From NCBI GenBank assembly GCA_027924585.1, contig BSBM01000426.1:1263001-1327000 (forward strand): DNA of 64,000 bases, read 5' to 3'. A program made the translations under genes and the position numbers. Under the pieces are notes generated by a model. That model ran no database searches, was not told where the DNA came from, and was given only the letters and a program-made list of their open reading frames with translations. Every line of letters begins with the position of its first letter. The stretch's first letter is position 1. Positions 48,202-60,317 of this stretch are shown one piece after another. Source of the DNA: Larix kaempferi (Eukaryota; Streptophyta; Pinopsida; Pinales; Pinaceae).

Positions 48202-48961
48202 CCTCTGTTTGTCCGGGGGATTGCATTCCGCCCATCCTCTGCTGCGTCAAGCACTAACAATTACTGAACATTCAACAATCAAATGCAAACTCTAATACAG
48301 TGACTGAGGAGATATGGAGCCACAAAATCCCCATACCTACTTGTCCCCAAGTTCACGCCTAAGAGATTGGTGCTCCGGAAAATAGCCTACCAAAAAATAC
48401 TACATGGGTTTAATGCCTCTCTAGTAAAGGATAATCTTAAGACCTTTATCTTAAGGAAATCTAATGCGATATTAATTCTAATAGTGGGGACTGAACTGAT
48501 TCAAAACTAGACAGGAAGCTTTAAACAAGAGTTCGAAGGCTCAAGAAAGTGCGTCAAAGGTGTTTATCAGAATCGCTAATCTAGACACAGCACGCAAACA
48601 ATCAGAAAATTATTCTATCATTAACATAATAAAAAATAAGTGAGATGCATGTTAGAGGAAACAGATGGATGCACGATATGCCTTGAACTAAATATCAGGA
48701 GAAAGTAATTTCTAGCATAGGGTAAAAGTAGAAGAACAACAGAATAAAAATAGACCTGGGAGTGACGATTGGCATAACAGACCCTTGAATGATTAATTCC
48801 ATACTTCTTCCAACGCCCAGGTGACTGTAGATATCCACTCCAATGCCTAGATGGTTGTGCGTGCTCACGCCCAGCTAGAGAATGATGAAATTAATGCTCA
48901 GTTGTTAAAGATTAACCCTCAAACCAGTTGTGTACAATGTATTTTGGCATGGAATGTGATC

Positions 48962-49190
48962 TCAACAGGCTGCTAGTGATGCTAACCCACAGTGCATCCT
49001 CTTATAGTGGTGCTTGCAACCTTTAAACCCACAACGCAGCTGAGATAACCCCCCTTCTGTGCTCCATTGTTCAGCAGAGGTTTGTATCCTCCTCGCAATA
49101 GACTCTGCTATGCCCATGAAACATGAAACCCTGTTCCGGAGGCCGGAAGAAGGTTTGGGGCACACGGGACATGGAGGGGAAAATTGAAAT
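48962..49190 (-). other. GC-rich minus-strand segment, possible 5-prime exon
   Basis: A 67-codon open frame contains an internal ATG (MGIAESIARRIQTSAEQW) in a GC-richer patch, followed downstream by mixed sequence. By position and strand it could be the leader or first exon of the gene fragment at 48.2-43.9 kb. Unsupported by any family match. Confidence 0.25.
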
Positions 49191-49203
49191 TCCCGCCTCT
49201 TTA

Positions 49204-49370
49204 AAATTAATAATAAGATAAATAAAAAATAAAATATTAATTAACATAATTAAAATAAAATTAATATGATAAATACAAAAATAAAATATTAATTAGCATA
49301 ATTAAAATTTAATAGGATAAATAAAATAAAATATTAATTAACATAATCAAAAATAAAATACAAGTGATAA
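49204..49370. repeat. About 55-bp AT-rich tandem repeat, three copies
   Basis: 'aataaaatattaatta(a/g)cata' followed by 'attaaaat...gataaata' repeats three times with small changes. It marks the boundary between the gene-derived part and the LINE-like part of the CACTA interior. Confidence 0.75.
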
Positions 49371-50639
49371 CACAAACATAATCAATGATCAAAATAAAAA
49401 GGATAAAAGGGAAGTGATGGAGCTAGAAGACAAAGAACCCATGGAGAGAGATAAACTTACTACCATAGGGATATTTATCTATAAGTCTATCTTTGTTTTT
49501 ATTATTGATCTCAACGTTGGGGTCAATTAAACTATTCTCACTTATGGTCATAACTAAATTAAAGAGACTCTAGGGTTCTATAAAGTGAATGGGAAGTCCA
49601 TTAGCTTCACTCTAAAGTTAAGTTAATAGAGTTGAAGTTATATTGTATTGTTGTAGCAATTACAAATCAATTTCCAAACTTGAATCCAAAATGTCCCTTC
49701 ACATGCATCAATATCACATAGATTACCAATAATGAACGAAGCATTATAACGTGGTCTTAGACATTATCCATGTCCCTCAATATATCAACAAATGGTTTCT
49801 ATTTCAATTTTTGGGTTAGAGCTCCGATGGGAAAAAAGGTGAGGAACAGGGGGATTATGAGGAGGGCCATGGGGTATTCATGAAACCTTTATTTAGCACA
49901 AGGTAATAATTAATTGAAATATGGAAGGGGGAAAGGGCATACAATGAGGAAATTACCAAGGGGAAGCAAGCTAGTATGGGCCTATGCATCAATAAAGGCT
50001 ACCCAATGGGAGTCGTCCAAGGCTATAGAGGTAGTAAAGTTTATCCAAGTTGAAAAGTACAAACATTTAAATTTGATCCTTTGATGATGAAAGGACAAGA
50101 CAATACAAGGTCAAGAAAAATGTTGGAGAGGATATTATTAGTGGAAAGTTTAAAAGTTTAATGGTGGCAGTTTCAAAGTGGGGTCTTCTTGGAAGCAGAG
50201 TGAAGGAGATCATAAACATTCCAAAAAGCCTAGAGCCAAGGTTCTTGTTAGTTGCCAAAGATTTTATCTAGGGAATAAATCTTACCTATTTTGAAGAAGA
50301 GTTAGGGTTAACTCATTGGTTAATGAAAGTGAGTCGGTTTTTAATCAAGGATGAGGATTTAGAATCCTATCACATGTTGGATTTACACTAGGTGAGGAGG
50401 TTAATAGTAGGGGGAAGGAGAAGGCACCGAATCCTGACATGTTGGGTAGCAAGTAAACAAAAATACATATAAGGTCGAGGGAGAAATGAGTAAAATGGTG
50501 TTATGAGAGTATGTGGGCATGGACGAGGTTAAAAAGCTAGTGGAGCTTACCTTGACTAGACAACTCACGGGGAAACATGTGAAGAAAGATTCATTACAGG
50601 GATCAATGGAAAGGAATTGGAAGGAACCCTATGGTATAT

Positions 50640-51130
50640 GACAATATTCCATGCATTGCTTTGAGGATGGATCTCCTTTAAATTAAAGTGTGAAAGTGAT
50701 GTGGAGAAAATCCTAGATAAAAGTTGTTTATGGAGCCTTCACTATTATTCCTGAGACATTGGAAACCTAGTTTTTATCTACAAAAATAAACATTTTGTAG
50801 AGAACCTATTTGGGTAATTATATGTTCCTTTCCCATGAGTTTTGGAGTAAAAACATCATGAAATTATTAGGGAAGGTTTGGGTAGTTTTATTGACTTTGA
50901 AATAGAATTCTAAACTAGAGTGGACAAAAAGACAATTAAAAATTTAGTAGAAATGGACCTTCAAGAAGGATTTCTATATGAAATGGTAAGTGTTTAGGGA
51001 ATGGAAAATTTAATCATTATGGGTTGTTGGAAACCACCCTTTAGATGCTTGAGATTCTATGAAATAAGAAATGTTTGTAAATAATGCAAAGAGAAGGATT
51101 AGAAGTGAATCTAGAGGAGTCAAGAAAAGG
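50640..51130 (+). pseudogene. LINE-type ORF1 relic (DUF4283 and zinc knuckle)
   Basis: Across broken plus-strand frames one can read a DUF4283-like block. It consists of SLLFLRHWKP-type sequence, EFWSKNIMKLLGKV and KTIKNLVEMDLQEGF. The zinc-knuckle-type region MGCWKPPFRCLRFYEI follows at about 51,015-51,070. This order (DUF4283 then zf-CCHC_4) is typical of plant LINE ORF1 and related gag proteins. Stops are frequent, so it is an old copy inside the CACTA. An endonuclease-RT ORF2 could not be recognised downstream. Confidence 0.55.
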
Positions 51131-54100
51131 TCTCCCAAGAAGGAATAAAAGACAATAAAAATAAAGAAATAATAAGGGGTATTTTGGATTGTGTGCTAGT
51201 TGAAGAGGAGCCAAACAAAGTAGGTGAAGACTAAGGAATAAATCAATTCGAGCAGAAAAGAGTGAAATGGTAATATCCTTATGCACAGGTGGGCCAAAGG
51301 ATTTTTCTACTAGGGTGCTAAGGTTAGGGTTAACTCCTCACGGTGTTGCATATAAGATGGGTGTGCCAAAAGGTGAGGTTTGTATAGGGTTTCATGTTGT
51401 TGCATGGGTCTTCCATATGTCACTCCAATTGAACAAAGCTATCATCAACAATTCAATACAAATATGAGAAGGCTCAATGGATTATGTGTGATCCATGGCT
51501 CAAAAGATTAATAATGGCCAATGTAAATGCAGGCCATAGTTTCACTCCTCAGTTTTGCTCAGAAACTATCGGATAGCTTAAGACAAGTAGCTAGGGCTTC
51601 CAAGCTTGGTCACAAAGGATATTGACAAGGTTTGCTACCTCCTATAGGCTCAACTACTATGTGCAACTCAAATACAATATAGAGGATTGGTTTTGTACTC
51701 TTTAGTGAATTATTAATGAAGGTTCATAGTTTATGAAAAAAAGTGAGTAATGGGCTACTGCTTCATCTTTAATTAGGGTTTTAGGGAAAAATGATCGAAA
51801 GAGACATTGCATTATGTGCAATGATAAGTAAACAAAAACGAATTGGGCGACAAGTCACGTATGGTTTGAATATATCATTTGTGAAGGATTGAAACCCTGG
51901 TTGAGTATTCTAAAGACATTCAATTGATAAATTATTTATATGATCTTAAAAGGGATAAATATTTTTGAGTATTTGGATGTGATAACTAAAAGGGACTATT
52001 TAGGTGCTAACAAAATATCAATTAGAACTGAGGAAAAGGGGTCACACTCTTGGTGGAAATAAAATCTTTAGTCTCTACTATTTTAGAGGGTAGACTTTGT
52101 GAGGTAGTGCAGTGTCATAAGAACTTGATGAGCATTTAAATGTTGGGGTTGCGGAGGGTACAACTACATAGTGTACAAAAGGTAAAGCTAGGGCTTCAAA
52201 GTGAAATCTAGAGTGTGTAATTGTGTGTAGTATTATTCCGTCTCACTAAAAGACTCATTTTCCCATTGTCCTAGGGAGACATATCTTTTACCAATTCAAG
52301 GTTTTAGGTAATGCACTTGTAGGGTAACTACATGAAGGTTTTGATTAGCAAGTGTATGTGTCATTTGAAGGAACTTTCAATGGTAATAAGCTCGACCTGG
52401 GGTGTTTAATTTTACAACCCTAATGACAAAAAAATGATGGTCATGAGGGTGGATGGGGGTAAGAACAAGAAGAGAATAAAGGTTTTGAAGAAGAAGGAAT
52501 GGAATATATGTTTGGTGATGGGAAAAAATATTAAATTAAATCAAATTCTAAATTAATTTGGAAATACCCTAGTTGGTAAATTTCTCGGGAGACTGATGGT
52601 AAAGTATTTGGGGAATGAGTAGATGCAACAATCTTGGGCTCTAGTTATTAGCTATGGTTCATAATTGATCTTGTTGTCCCGTGGATGGGTAGCATTCATC
52701 TCCATTATGAATTTGATGCATTTGTGACTCTAAGGAGTAGTTGGTTGTAGGGTTCTATATATTTGCATATAAAAATTTTCCACCCATGTTTAAAACCTAT
52801 ATCAAATGCCATCTCAAAAATTCATGTATCAGTTAAGATGATGACCCTCACAATAGAATTCTAGTATGATGACTCATGTCTTGCAGTTATGGAGAATTAA
52901 CTAACTGGTGGGAAAATATTAGTGGATCGAGCTTATAAGGAAGACAATTGTTGGTTGGTTTCCAAATTCATGGTTGAAATTAATAGTAAAGAAGGGATTT
53001 CTAGAGTTTGGAGATCATGGTTGGTGATTTGATATATGCCTAGATGTTATTTTAATCTAATATACCCTTCAGATGCATCTAATTCCATCAAGATGGACAT
53101 GTAGTGAAGGATTATGATAGACACTTCAGGAAATTAATATGGGGGGAAAATGGATTAAAATTATGATGGGGTGACCAAACAGGTCGAGGAGGTGGTTATT
53201 CGAATTTCTTTTTAAGATGATAGAAAGAAGATGAGGGTGAAGGTGAAGGCTTAATTTTTGTGGTGGCCTGGGACATTGTTGGGTCTTCCTAGGTTTTAGT
53301 AGGAAACATTTCAATTGAAGTCAAAGGTACCATCTTGAACAAAATATATGTTTACAAGTATGTCATAGCAAAGTAGCATTCATTACAGATGGCTTTTAAA
53401 ACATTTGCTCCAGAAATGTGAGAATTGTGATTAAATTATATCCATGGAATTTATACTCCATTTTTATATGAAATGGTATACTCAATAAATTCCAACATTG
53501 CCAAGTCAACCTATGGGTTTCTTTTGACAGTACAATGAATTTTTTTAACGAGATTTTGGTTCTATGTTGTGGTGGTACACCTAATCATGACATTGGGAAT
53601 GATTGTTGGGAACCTGAATTTGACTAGGTCAAGTTTGAATAAGTAAATGTAGTAGGAAGTGACATTATAAATAATGATCCTAGTATAATTGATCCTAACA
53701 ATGTCACATTATTGGGTGAGTTTGAGGGACATCCTATTGGTCTATCTAGAGAAATACAAATACCATGGATTCCTTCAAATACTAGACTAAGTCCTTCAAG
53801 CCTATGTGAATTCCTAAGTAACTGATGGTTCTCTATGATTCCTAACTAGGTCAAACTCCTGGTGTAAAAAGGGAGTGAGACAATGTAATAGTGCTAATAT
53901 GAATGATAAGGATCTACTCAAATAAAATGTGTGTATAATGAAATCAAAGCGTGTGAAGTGTAACAATGTTTGGATTTACTTCCCTGGATCAAAATATGTA
54001 GTTTTGATCAAGTATTTTTTTGCATCATGGTTTTAAAAATAAAAGCTTGTGTCCTATGGAGTGGGTGGTGGAGGCAACCTACTTAACCCTAGATGGCTAT
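51131..54100. other. CACTA interior, degenerate, no gene recognised
   Basis: Mixed-composition sequence, purine-rich on the plus strand, with many stops in all frames. It may be the decayed continuation of the LINE-like element at 50.6-51.1 kb. I see no endonuclease or RT motif to prove it. Confidence 0.35.
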
Positions 54101-54119
54101 AATATTCTTTTAGAGCCAG

Positions 54120-56310
54120 AGGTTCAAGTCTCCTTCAATGACTATGTCCAAGGCACAAGGCACACAAGACCTAGGTACATAGTGCCATAAATACTACTGC
54201 AAAGTCATGCATAGTGCTTCAAGGAAGTGTCCATGGCTCTGGATGCCTCACCAATTTATTTAGGGCCAAAGGCATGGTATTCTTCCTTGGAAGACCATTC
54301 CCAAGGCCTTGAGACACCCACATACTTCTCAAAGGCACCTAATGTCACTGAAATCCTCAATCATAGGCCAATGATACACTCAGAATTCCATGTGTGGTTA
54401 GTGGAAGCAACTTCCTTATCCTTGGATGGCTAGAAGATTCCTTTAGGGATTGAGATTTAGGTGTTATTTGTTGACCATGTTCTTTCTTTAGGTACCTAAG
54501 TTCAGGTTTCCTCCATTGACCATGTTGAAGTTTCCAAGGCCTCAAGACCTAGATACATAGTGCCTTGGATACCCCTACGAATTCATTTATGGCATTGTTC
54601 ATGACTCTATATGCCTAAGCGATTTATTTAGGGCTGAAGGCATGGTATTTTTCCCTATAGAACCATTTCGAAGGCCCTAATACACATACATTTATGGCTT
54701 TGTATGCCTAAATGGTTTCTTTAGGGCCAAAGGCATGGTCCTCTTCTATAGAGTGTCATTCCCAAGGCCTCGAGACATGTGTCTAATGCTAAAAACCAAC
54801 TATTGGTGTTAAAATCACTAATCATAGACCAATGATACCCTCAATAGGCCATATGTGGTTCTTTGAGGCATTGTTCATGGTTGTGGAATCCTCAATGATT
54901 TCTTTAGGGCTAAAAGCATGCTATTCCTCCCTAGAAATTCATTCCCAACACCCTGATACATGTACATACTCCTCAAAACACCCTAATGTCACTAACATCC
55001 TCAATCATAGGCCGATGACCGTTGAAAGGTGATGTGTGGCTGGTGGATAGAACCTTCTTATCTTTAGATGGCTAGAAGATTCCATTAGAGCTTGAGCTTC
55101 ATGCCTCCTCCCATGACCATTTCCAATCCTCCAAGTCCCAAAGACTTGGATACATAGTGCCATGGATACCCTTGCAAAGTCACACATGGTGCTTTAAGGA
55201 ATTGTTCATGGTTTTGGATGACTTAATGGTTTCTTTAGGGCCAAATGAATGGTCTTTCCCCTAGAATGTCATTCCCAAGGCATTGAGATGCATACATATT
55301 TTCAAACCCACCTACTGGAATTGTCATCCTTAATCATAGGTCAATGATACCCTCGGGAGGCCATGTTTGGTTGGTGGAGGAAACCTTCATAGATACATAG
55401 TGTCATAGATACCCCTCTGAAGTAATCAATGTTGCTTTTAGGTAGTATTCATGGATCTAGATGCGTCAATGATTTCTTTAGGGCCAAAAACATGGTCTTC
55501 TTCCATGGAACATAATTCCCAAGGGCTTAAGACATGTGCATGCTACTTAAAACCACCTAACTATAACAACATCCTCAATCATAGGCCAATTATACAACTA
55601 GGATGTTGTGTATGGTTGGTGGAGGCAAACTTATTACCCCTATATAGTTACAAGCTTCCTTTAGGGGAAAAGGTTAAGGTATCCTCCACTAACCATGTGT
55701 TGTTGTTGGAGGAAACCTTCTTGGTGGAGGAAACCTTCTTAGCCCTAGATGGCTAGAAGATTCCTTTAGTGGTCGATATTTAGGTCTCCTCCATTGATCT
55801 TATCTAAGGCTAAAATGCCATAATACCTAGATACACAGTGTTTCAATGGATTTGGATGCCTTAATGGTTTCTTTAGGGATAAAGTCACGGTCATCTTCTA
55901 TGTAATATCATTACGAAGGCCTTGGGACACCTACATAAGGCTCTTCCTTTACTTTTATGACTCCAATAAAGGACTTAAGATCCATCCCTCTATGCAAAAA
56001 CTCTTGATTATCCTCATATCCAACTATTATGTCAAATATCAACTTTAAATGGTGTATGTTATGGTTCATGGTCTTGATCATTGCCCATTACCTCAATAAT
56101 ATCATGTTAGGGTATAATTCTTTCAATTTCTTCCCCAATTATTTACTCAGACCCATCGCTAGTACGGAAAACCACATATTTTCACCCATATCCCACTTTG
56201 AGAACAATGATATCTTATACATTGCATGATCTACTAAGTGATAGTTTGAGTCATTGCTATTAGCTCGATATGCCTAAAATCGTCCTTTAGGGCCTAGTTA
56301 TTGTAATTCC
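54120..56310. repeat. Degenerate long-unit tandem array inside the CACTA
   Basis: Phrases recur in a fixed order: 'tttagggccaaaggcatggt' (near 54,258, 54,628, 54,721, 54,903, 55,236, 55,478 and 55,874), then 'cattcccaaggc', 'cctcaatcataggccaatga', 'ggctagaagattcc', and 'acctagatacatagtgcc'. Spacing varies from about 90 to 400 bp because units are incomplete. Short plus-strand open frames here (for example 54,227, 54,832, 55,451) are related to each other through the repeat and are not independent genes. Confidence 0.8.
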
Positions 56311-56944
56311 CCTCATGACTATGTCTAAGGTTTACATACCTAGTGTCACTTATATGAATGCTCAGATGCCAAGGATAGTGTTTGGATTTTATGAGTGCGG
56401 TTTAAAGCTTCCCTTGGGGTTTAAGGACGAAGTTTCTTCCCATGACATTATACAAAAACATAAACCCGTGCATACTAGAAAAAAACTCTTAATGGTGTTG
56501 ATTTCCTTAGTTAGAGGTAAATAATAACCACAATATGTCATGTGTAGTGCTTTGAGCTATTGTATTTTTCCTTGGATGCACAAAATATTTTACTAGGGAA
56601 TAAGGCCTAGGTTTCCTCTCTCAAACATGTTAAGGGCCTAAACACCCATATATAGTGCTTAAAAACATCCTCTTACTTACATTAATACCCCCAATATCAA
56701 GCCAAGGATACCCTTAGGAGGCCTTATGTGATGTTTCAAGGTATACTTGTTAATATGATATGCCTAGAGGTTTCCTCTAAGGTCCAAGGCATGGGGTTCC
56801 TTCCTTAATCATATCTATGCCCTAAAGACTTATACTTAGTTTTACTTCCTACAACTCCCCCCATCATCCCTATTATAAGGCCATATATCTTCTCAAAAAT
56901 TCATTTATTTTAGTGTGATAAATCATTATTATTCCTACATGCCT
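56311..56944. other. CACTA interior, weak continuation of the array
   Basis: Scattered words such as 'tttagggcctag' and 'taaggcctaggt' indicate more diverged copies of the neighbouring array. No gene. Confidence 0.4.
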
Positions 56945-58520
56945 AGAAGTTTAATTTAGGCTAAGGCCTAGGTGTCTTCTCTTAACTAGGTCGAGGGCCA
57001 ATAGACCTATCACTAGTGATCAAAACCTTATAAGGCAATCAATATCCACACATAAATGTTAAGAATATTCTTAGGAATATATGTGTGTTGACCATATTTC
57101 TTGGTCCTAGATTCCTAAAATATTCATTTAGGGCCCAAGGAAGAGGTTTCTTCCCTCGAACATCTCTAAGGATTCGAGACCCATGCCTTGTGCACAAAGC
57201 CTAGTAATGATATTAATATCCATTATAAAATTTAATAATATCAATACAAATATGCCCTATCAAATAATGAAATCTTAATTCAAATATTTTTTATTAATAT
57301 TTTATAATTTAGTAATAAATTAAAATGGTTGTATTTAATGATTTGTCAAAGTTAAGAATCATGGGTATTTATTTGCTTTAATAATATTGAAAATGAATAG
57401 TCTACTTGAGCTATTTAGAAAATAATTATTTGTGAACTTGTTGTGTTTGTGGTGCAATATCTCATAAATGAATCGTGTGAGCTTGTTGGTTTAAATAGTG
57501 ATAAAAACAAATAACTGAATTTGCTGTGATTGTGGTTTAAAACCTCATAAATTAATCATGTGCATTTATTTGAATGAAAAAAATTGAATTAAGTTATTAC
57601 AAAAGAATTATTTGTGATGTTGTTGTGTTTATGGTGCAAATCATCATAATTAAATCATTTTTGTACATGTCCATGTGACTAATATGATCTTAGCCCCACT
57701 ATATGGTACTTGACAACATGGCATTTTTTTATGCTTAGGATTCCTTTAGGCTAAGGTGTATGGTTGTTCGTTCAACAATGTTGAGGGCAATTGGACCTAT
57801 CCCCAGTGATTAAAAACTTATAATAGTGTGAATGCCCATACTTAGAGGCTAAGAATACTCTTAGGAATATGTGTGGGGACCTTTGTGGTGTCTTTCTTGG
57901 TCCTAGATTCCTAAAAGCTTATTTTAGGGCCTTAGCTAGAGGTTTTCTCCAAATCATATCATACAGATGGATCTAAGACCCATGCCTTGTGTTAAAAACC
58001 TAATAATAATACTAATTTCCATCAAAAAAAATTTAACAAGATAAAAATATCTCAAATGAATAATCAAATTTAAATTCAAATAATTTTAATACTATTTTAT
58101 AATAGTAATAAATTAAAAAAATAGTTGTTTTTATTTATTTGTCAATTATATTTATATGTTTAAATAATATAAAAAATGAATAAATGAATTGAGCTATTTT
58201 CCAAATATTTTTTTTGAACTTGTGCTTGTGGTGTAAACCTCATAAATGAATCACATGAACTTATTTGCTTAAATATTCTAAATATAAATATTTGAACTTC
58301 TTGTAAGTATGGTGCAAAAACTCATAAATTAATCTTTGACCATTTATTTTAATTGATGAAAAAATAAATAAATATTGAATTGAGCTATTTTCAAAATAAT
58401 TATTTGTGAAATTGTTTATGGTGCAAATCCACATAATTAAATCCTACTTGTACATGTCCATATGGAAAATAATAGCTTAGCACCACTTTATGGTACTTGC
58501 CAACATGGCATTTCTCATAA
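56945..58520. repeat. 790-bp direct duplication next to the CACTA right end
   Basis: Two copies (about 56,945-57,734 and 57,735-58,520) share 'cttggtcctagattcctaaa', 'agacccatgccttgtg' and 'tatggtacttg(a/c)caacatgg', with moderate divergence. Confidence 0.8.
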
Positions 58521-58746
58521 AGATAAAACTCAATTTCCAATAATATTAACTAATTTAACACCATATTAACACCACAAAATATAAGTGGTGCTAATACCAC
58601 CACTTTAACACCATAAAATATAAATGGTGCTAATAACACCACTTTAACACCATATAAATGTAAGTGGTGCCAATACCACCATATTTACACCACATACTAT
58701 AAGTGGTGCTAACTTGTGGTGCTAAAAGATGGATTTTCTTGTTGTG
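58521..58746. repeat. CACTA right subterminal repeats and terminal inverted repeat
   Basis: Four to five copies of 'accaccactttaacaccata' or 'taagtggtgctaa' lead to the TIR ending 'ttttcttgttgtg' at 58,746. These are the inverse counterparts of the words at 41,967-42,370. Confidence 0.9.
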
Positions 58747-58869
58747 ATACTACCTACTCCTTCTACTAATGCTAGAATATGACATTTTTACAAGTCTACG
58801 TTGGAATGTTGCAATGTGGCATAACCATTCATCTATTTATTAATCTCACGGAGACGTTTATAATATTTT

Positions 58870-60180
58870 ATTATTATTATTATTATTAAAGTTGTCAAAT
58901 CTCATTATAAATTATTTTCATTTATTATTGTTATATTTATATTTTCTTGTTTTCAGTTACAAGTAGCCATATTGATAATTAATAGTTAATAATTAATAAT
59001 TATTATTATTTATGATTATTATCATTATTTTAATTAATTTCTTATTTTCATTTATAATTATTACAATTATATTTTTTTATTTATAATTTTTTTAATTCTT
59101 ATATAATATTTAAAAAATTGTTATTTTATAATAATAATAATAATAATAATAATAATTATTATTATTATTATTATAAAGAATAATAATAAAAAAAATATTA
59201 ATTATCATTAAAAATAACAATAATAATAATATAATTATAATTGCCAATCCTTATTATAAATTATTTTTATTTATTATTATTTTCTTACTTATAATAAAAA
59301 AAAATAAAAATGATAAAAATATTCTTATTTTCTTATTTTTTTAAAATATTTTATAATAATAATAATAATAATAAATATTCTTATATTCTTAATTTTTTTT
59401 TAAACATTTTTTAATAATAAAAATAATTATAAATAAAAAATATAATTATAAATGAAAATAAGAAATTAATTAAAATGATAATAATAATAATAAATACCAA
59501 TCATTAATTAATTATTAATTACTAATTAAAATAATTGTAAATGAAAATAAGAAAATATAATTATAACAATAGTAAATAAAAATAATTTATAATGATAATT
59601 GGCAACTTTAATAATAACAATTTTTTTAACAATAATAATATTTTTTTTTAACAATAATAATAATAATAAAAGATATTATTATTATTACTATTAATATTAT
59701 AATTATTAAAATTAATATTATTATTAATAATATATTAATATTATGATTATTATTATAAAAACATATGCCACATTACGATGTATTGTTTACAAGAACATAT
59801 ATGTGTACACAATAATATTTTTTTTTAATTATTATTATTATTATTATTATAATATATTTCAATATTTGTTATTTTATAATAAAAATAATAACAACATTTA
59901 TTATTATTATAATTAAATGATTATTATTACAAAATATTTAATTATTACTCTAAATTATTTATAATTTATTAAACATAATTATAAACTAATTATTTTTATA
60001 AAATATTTAAAATAATATTTGTTAATAAATAATTAATGAGTATTATAATTTATTAATTACAATTATAAAGAAAACTATTTTTCTAAATAAAAATAATTAT
60101 AATTTTAAAATAGTAATACTTATTATTATTAATATTTTTACAATCATAATATTAATATTAAAACTCACGAAATATTTCCC
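58870..60180. repeat. (TAA/TTA)n low-complexity block, right arm
   Basis: Same composition and same embedded pieces as 14,876-16,000. The piece around 59,745-59,850 ('tacaagaacatatatgtgta', 'catatgccacattacgatgt') is the inverse of 14,975-15,055. The piece at 58,895-58,950 matches 15,215-15,285 directly, and its inverse copy lies at 59,550-59,615. These relations show the two arms are homologous, not just compositionally similar. Confidence 0.85.
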
Positions 60181-60196
60181 ACAGTTGATGGTCAAC

Positions 60197-60317
60197 TAGC
60201 AAGCCATATTAATAAATAATATGGCTTATATATGCCGTATATCAATATGGCTTAAATGTGATTGATATACGTCGATCAACATATATAAACCATATTATTT
60301 ATTAATATGGCTTGCTA
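60197..60317. repeat. 121-bp near-palindrome, right end of the composite
   Basis: Perfect 28-bp arms 'tagcaagccatattaataaa' plus 'taatatgg' at 60,197-60,224 and inverted at 60,290-60,317 enclose a 65-bp centre. The outer arm is the inverted partner of the left end at 14,840. It has the look of a MITE or hairpin terminus. No target duplication was found around the 121 bp. Confidence 0.85.

Larger units (their letters stand above)
41967..58746. mobile_element. CACTA (En/Spm-type) DNA transposon, 16.8 kb, apparently non-autonomous
   Basis: The left end is CACTACAAGAAAAAGGGCAT and the right end, reverse complemented, is CACAACAAGAAAATCCATC. Both are followed by CTTTTAGC or ATTTTAGC, so the terminal inverted repeats extend about 26 bp with a few mismatches. 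The 3-bp duplication 'ata' flanks it (41,964-41,966 and 58,747-58,749). Repeated 'ggtgctaa', 'gtggtgcaaa' and 'ttagcaccac' words fill both subterminal regions, as is usual for this superfamily. No TNP2/TNPA-like transposase was recognised. The interior holds a host-like gene fragment with intron signal, a LINE-gag relic and degenerate repeats. Confidence 0.93.

Noticed and set aside
58870-60180. Centromeric or telomeric satellite
   Set aside because: No telomere repeat and no regular 150-180-bp unit. It is simple (TAA)n-type sequence with unique pieces shared with the left arm.
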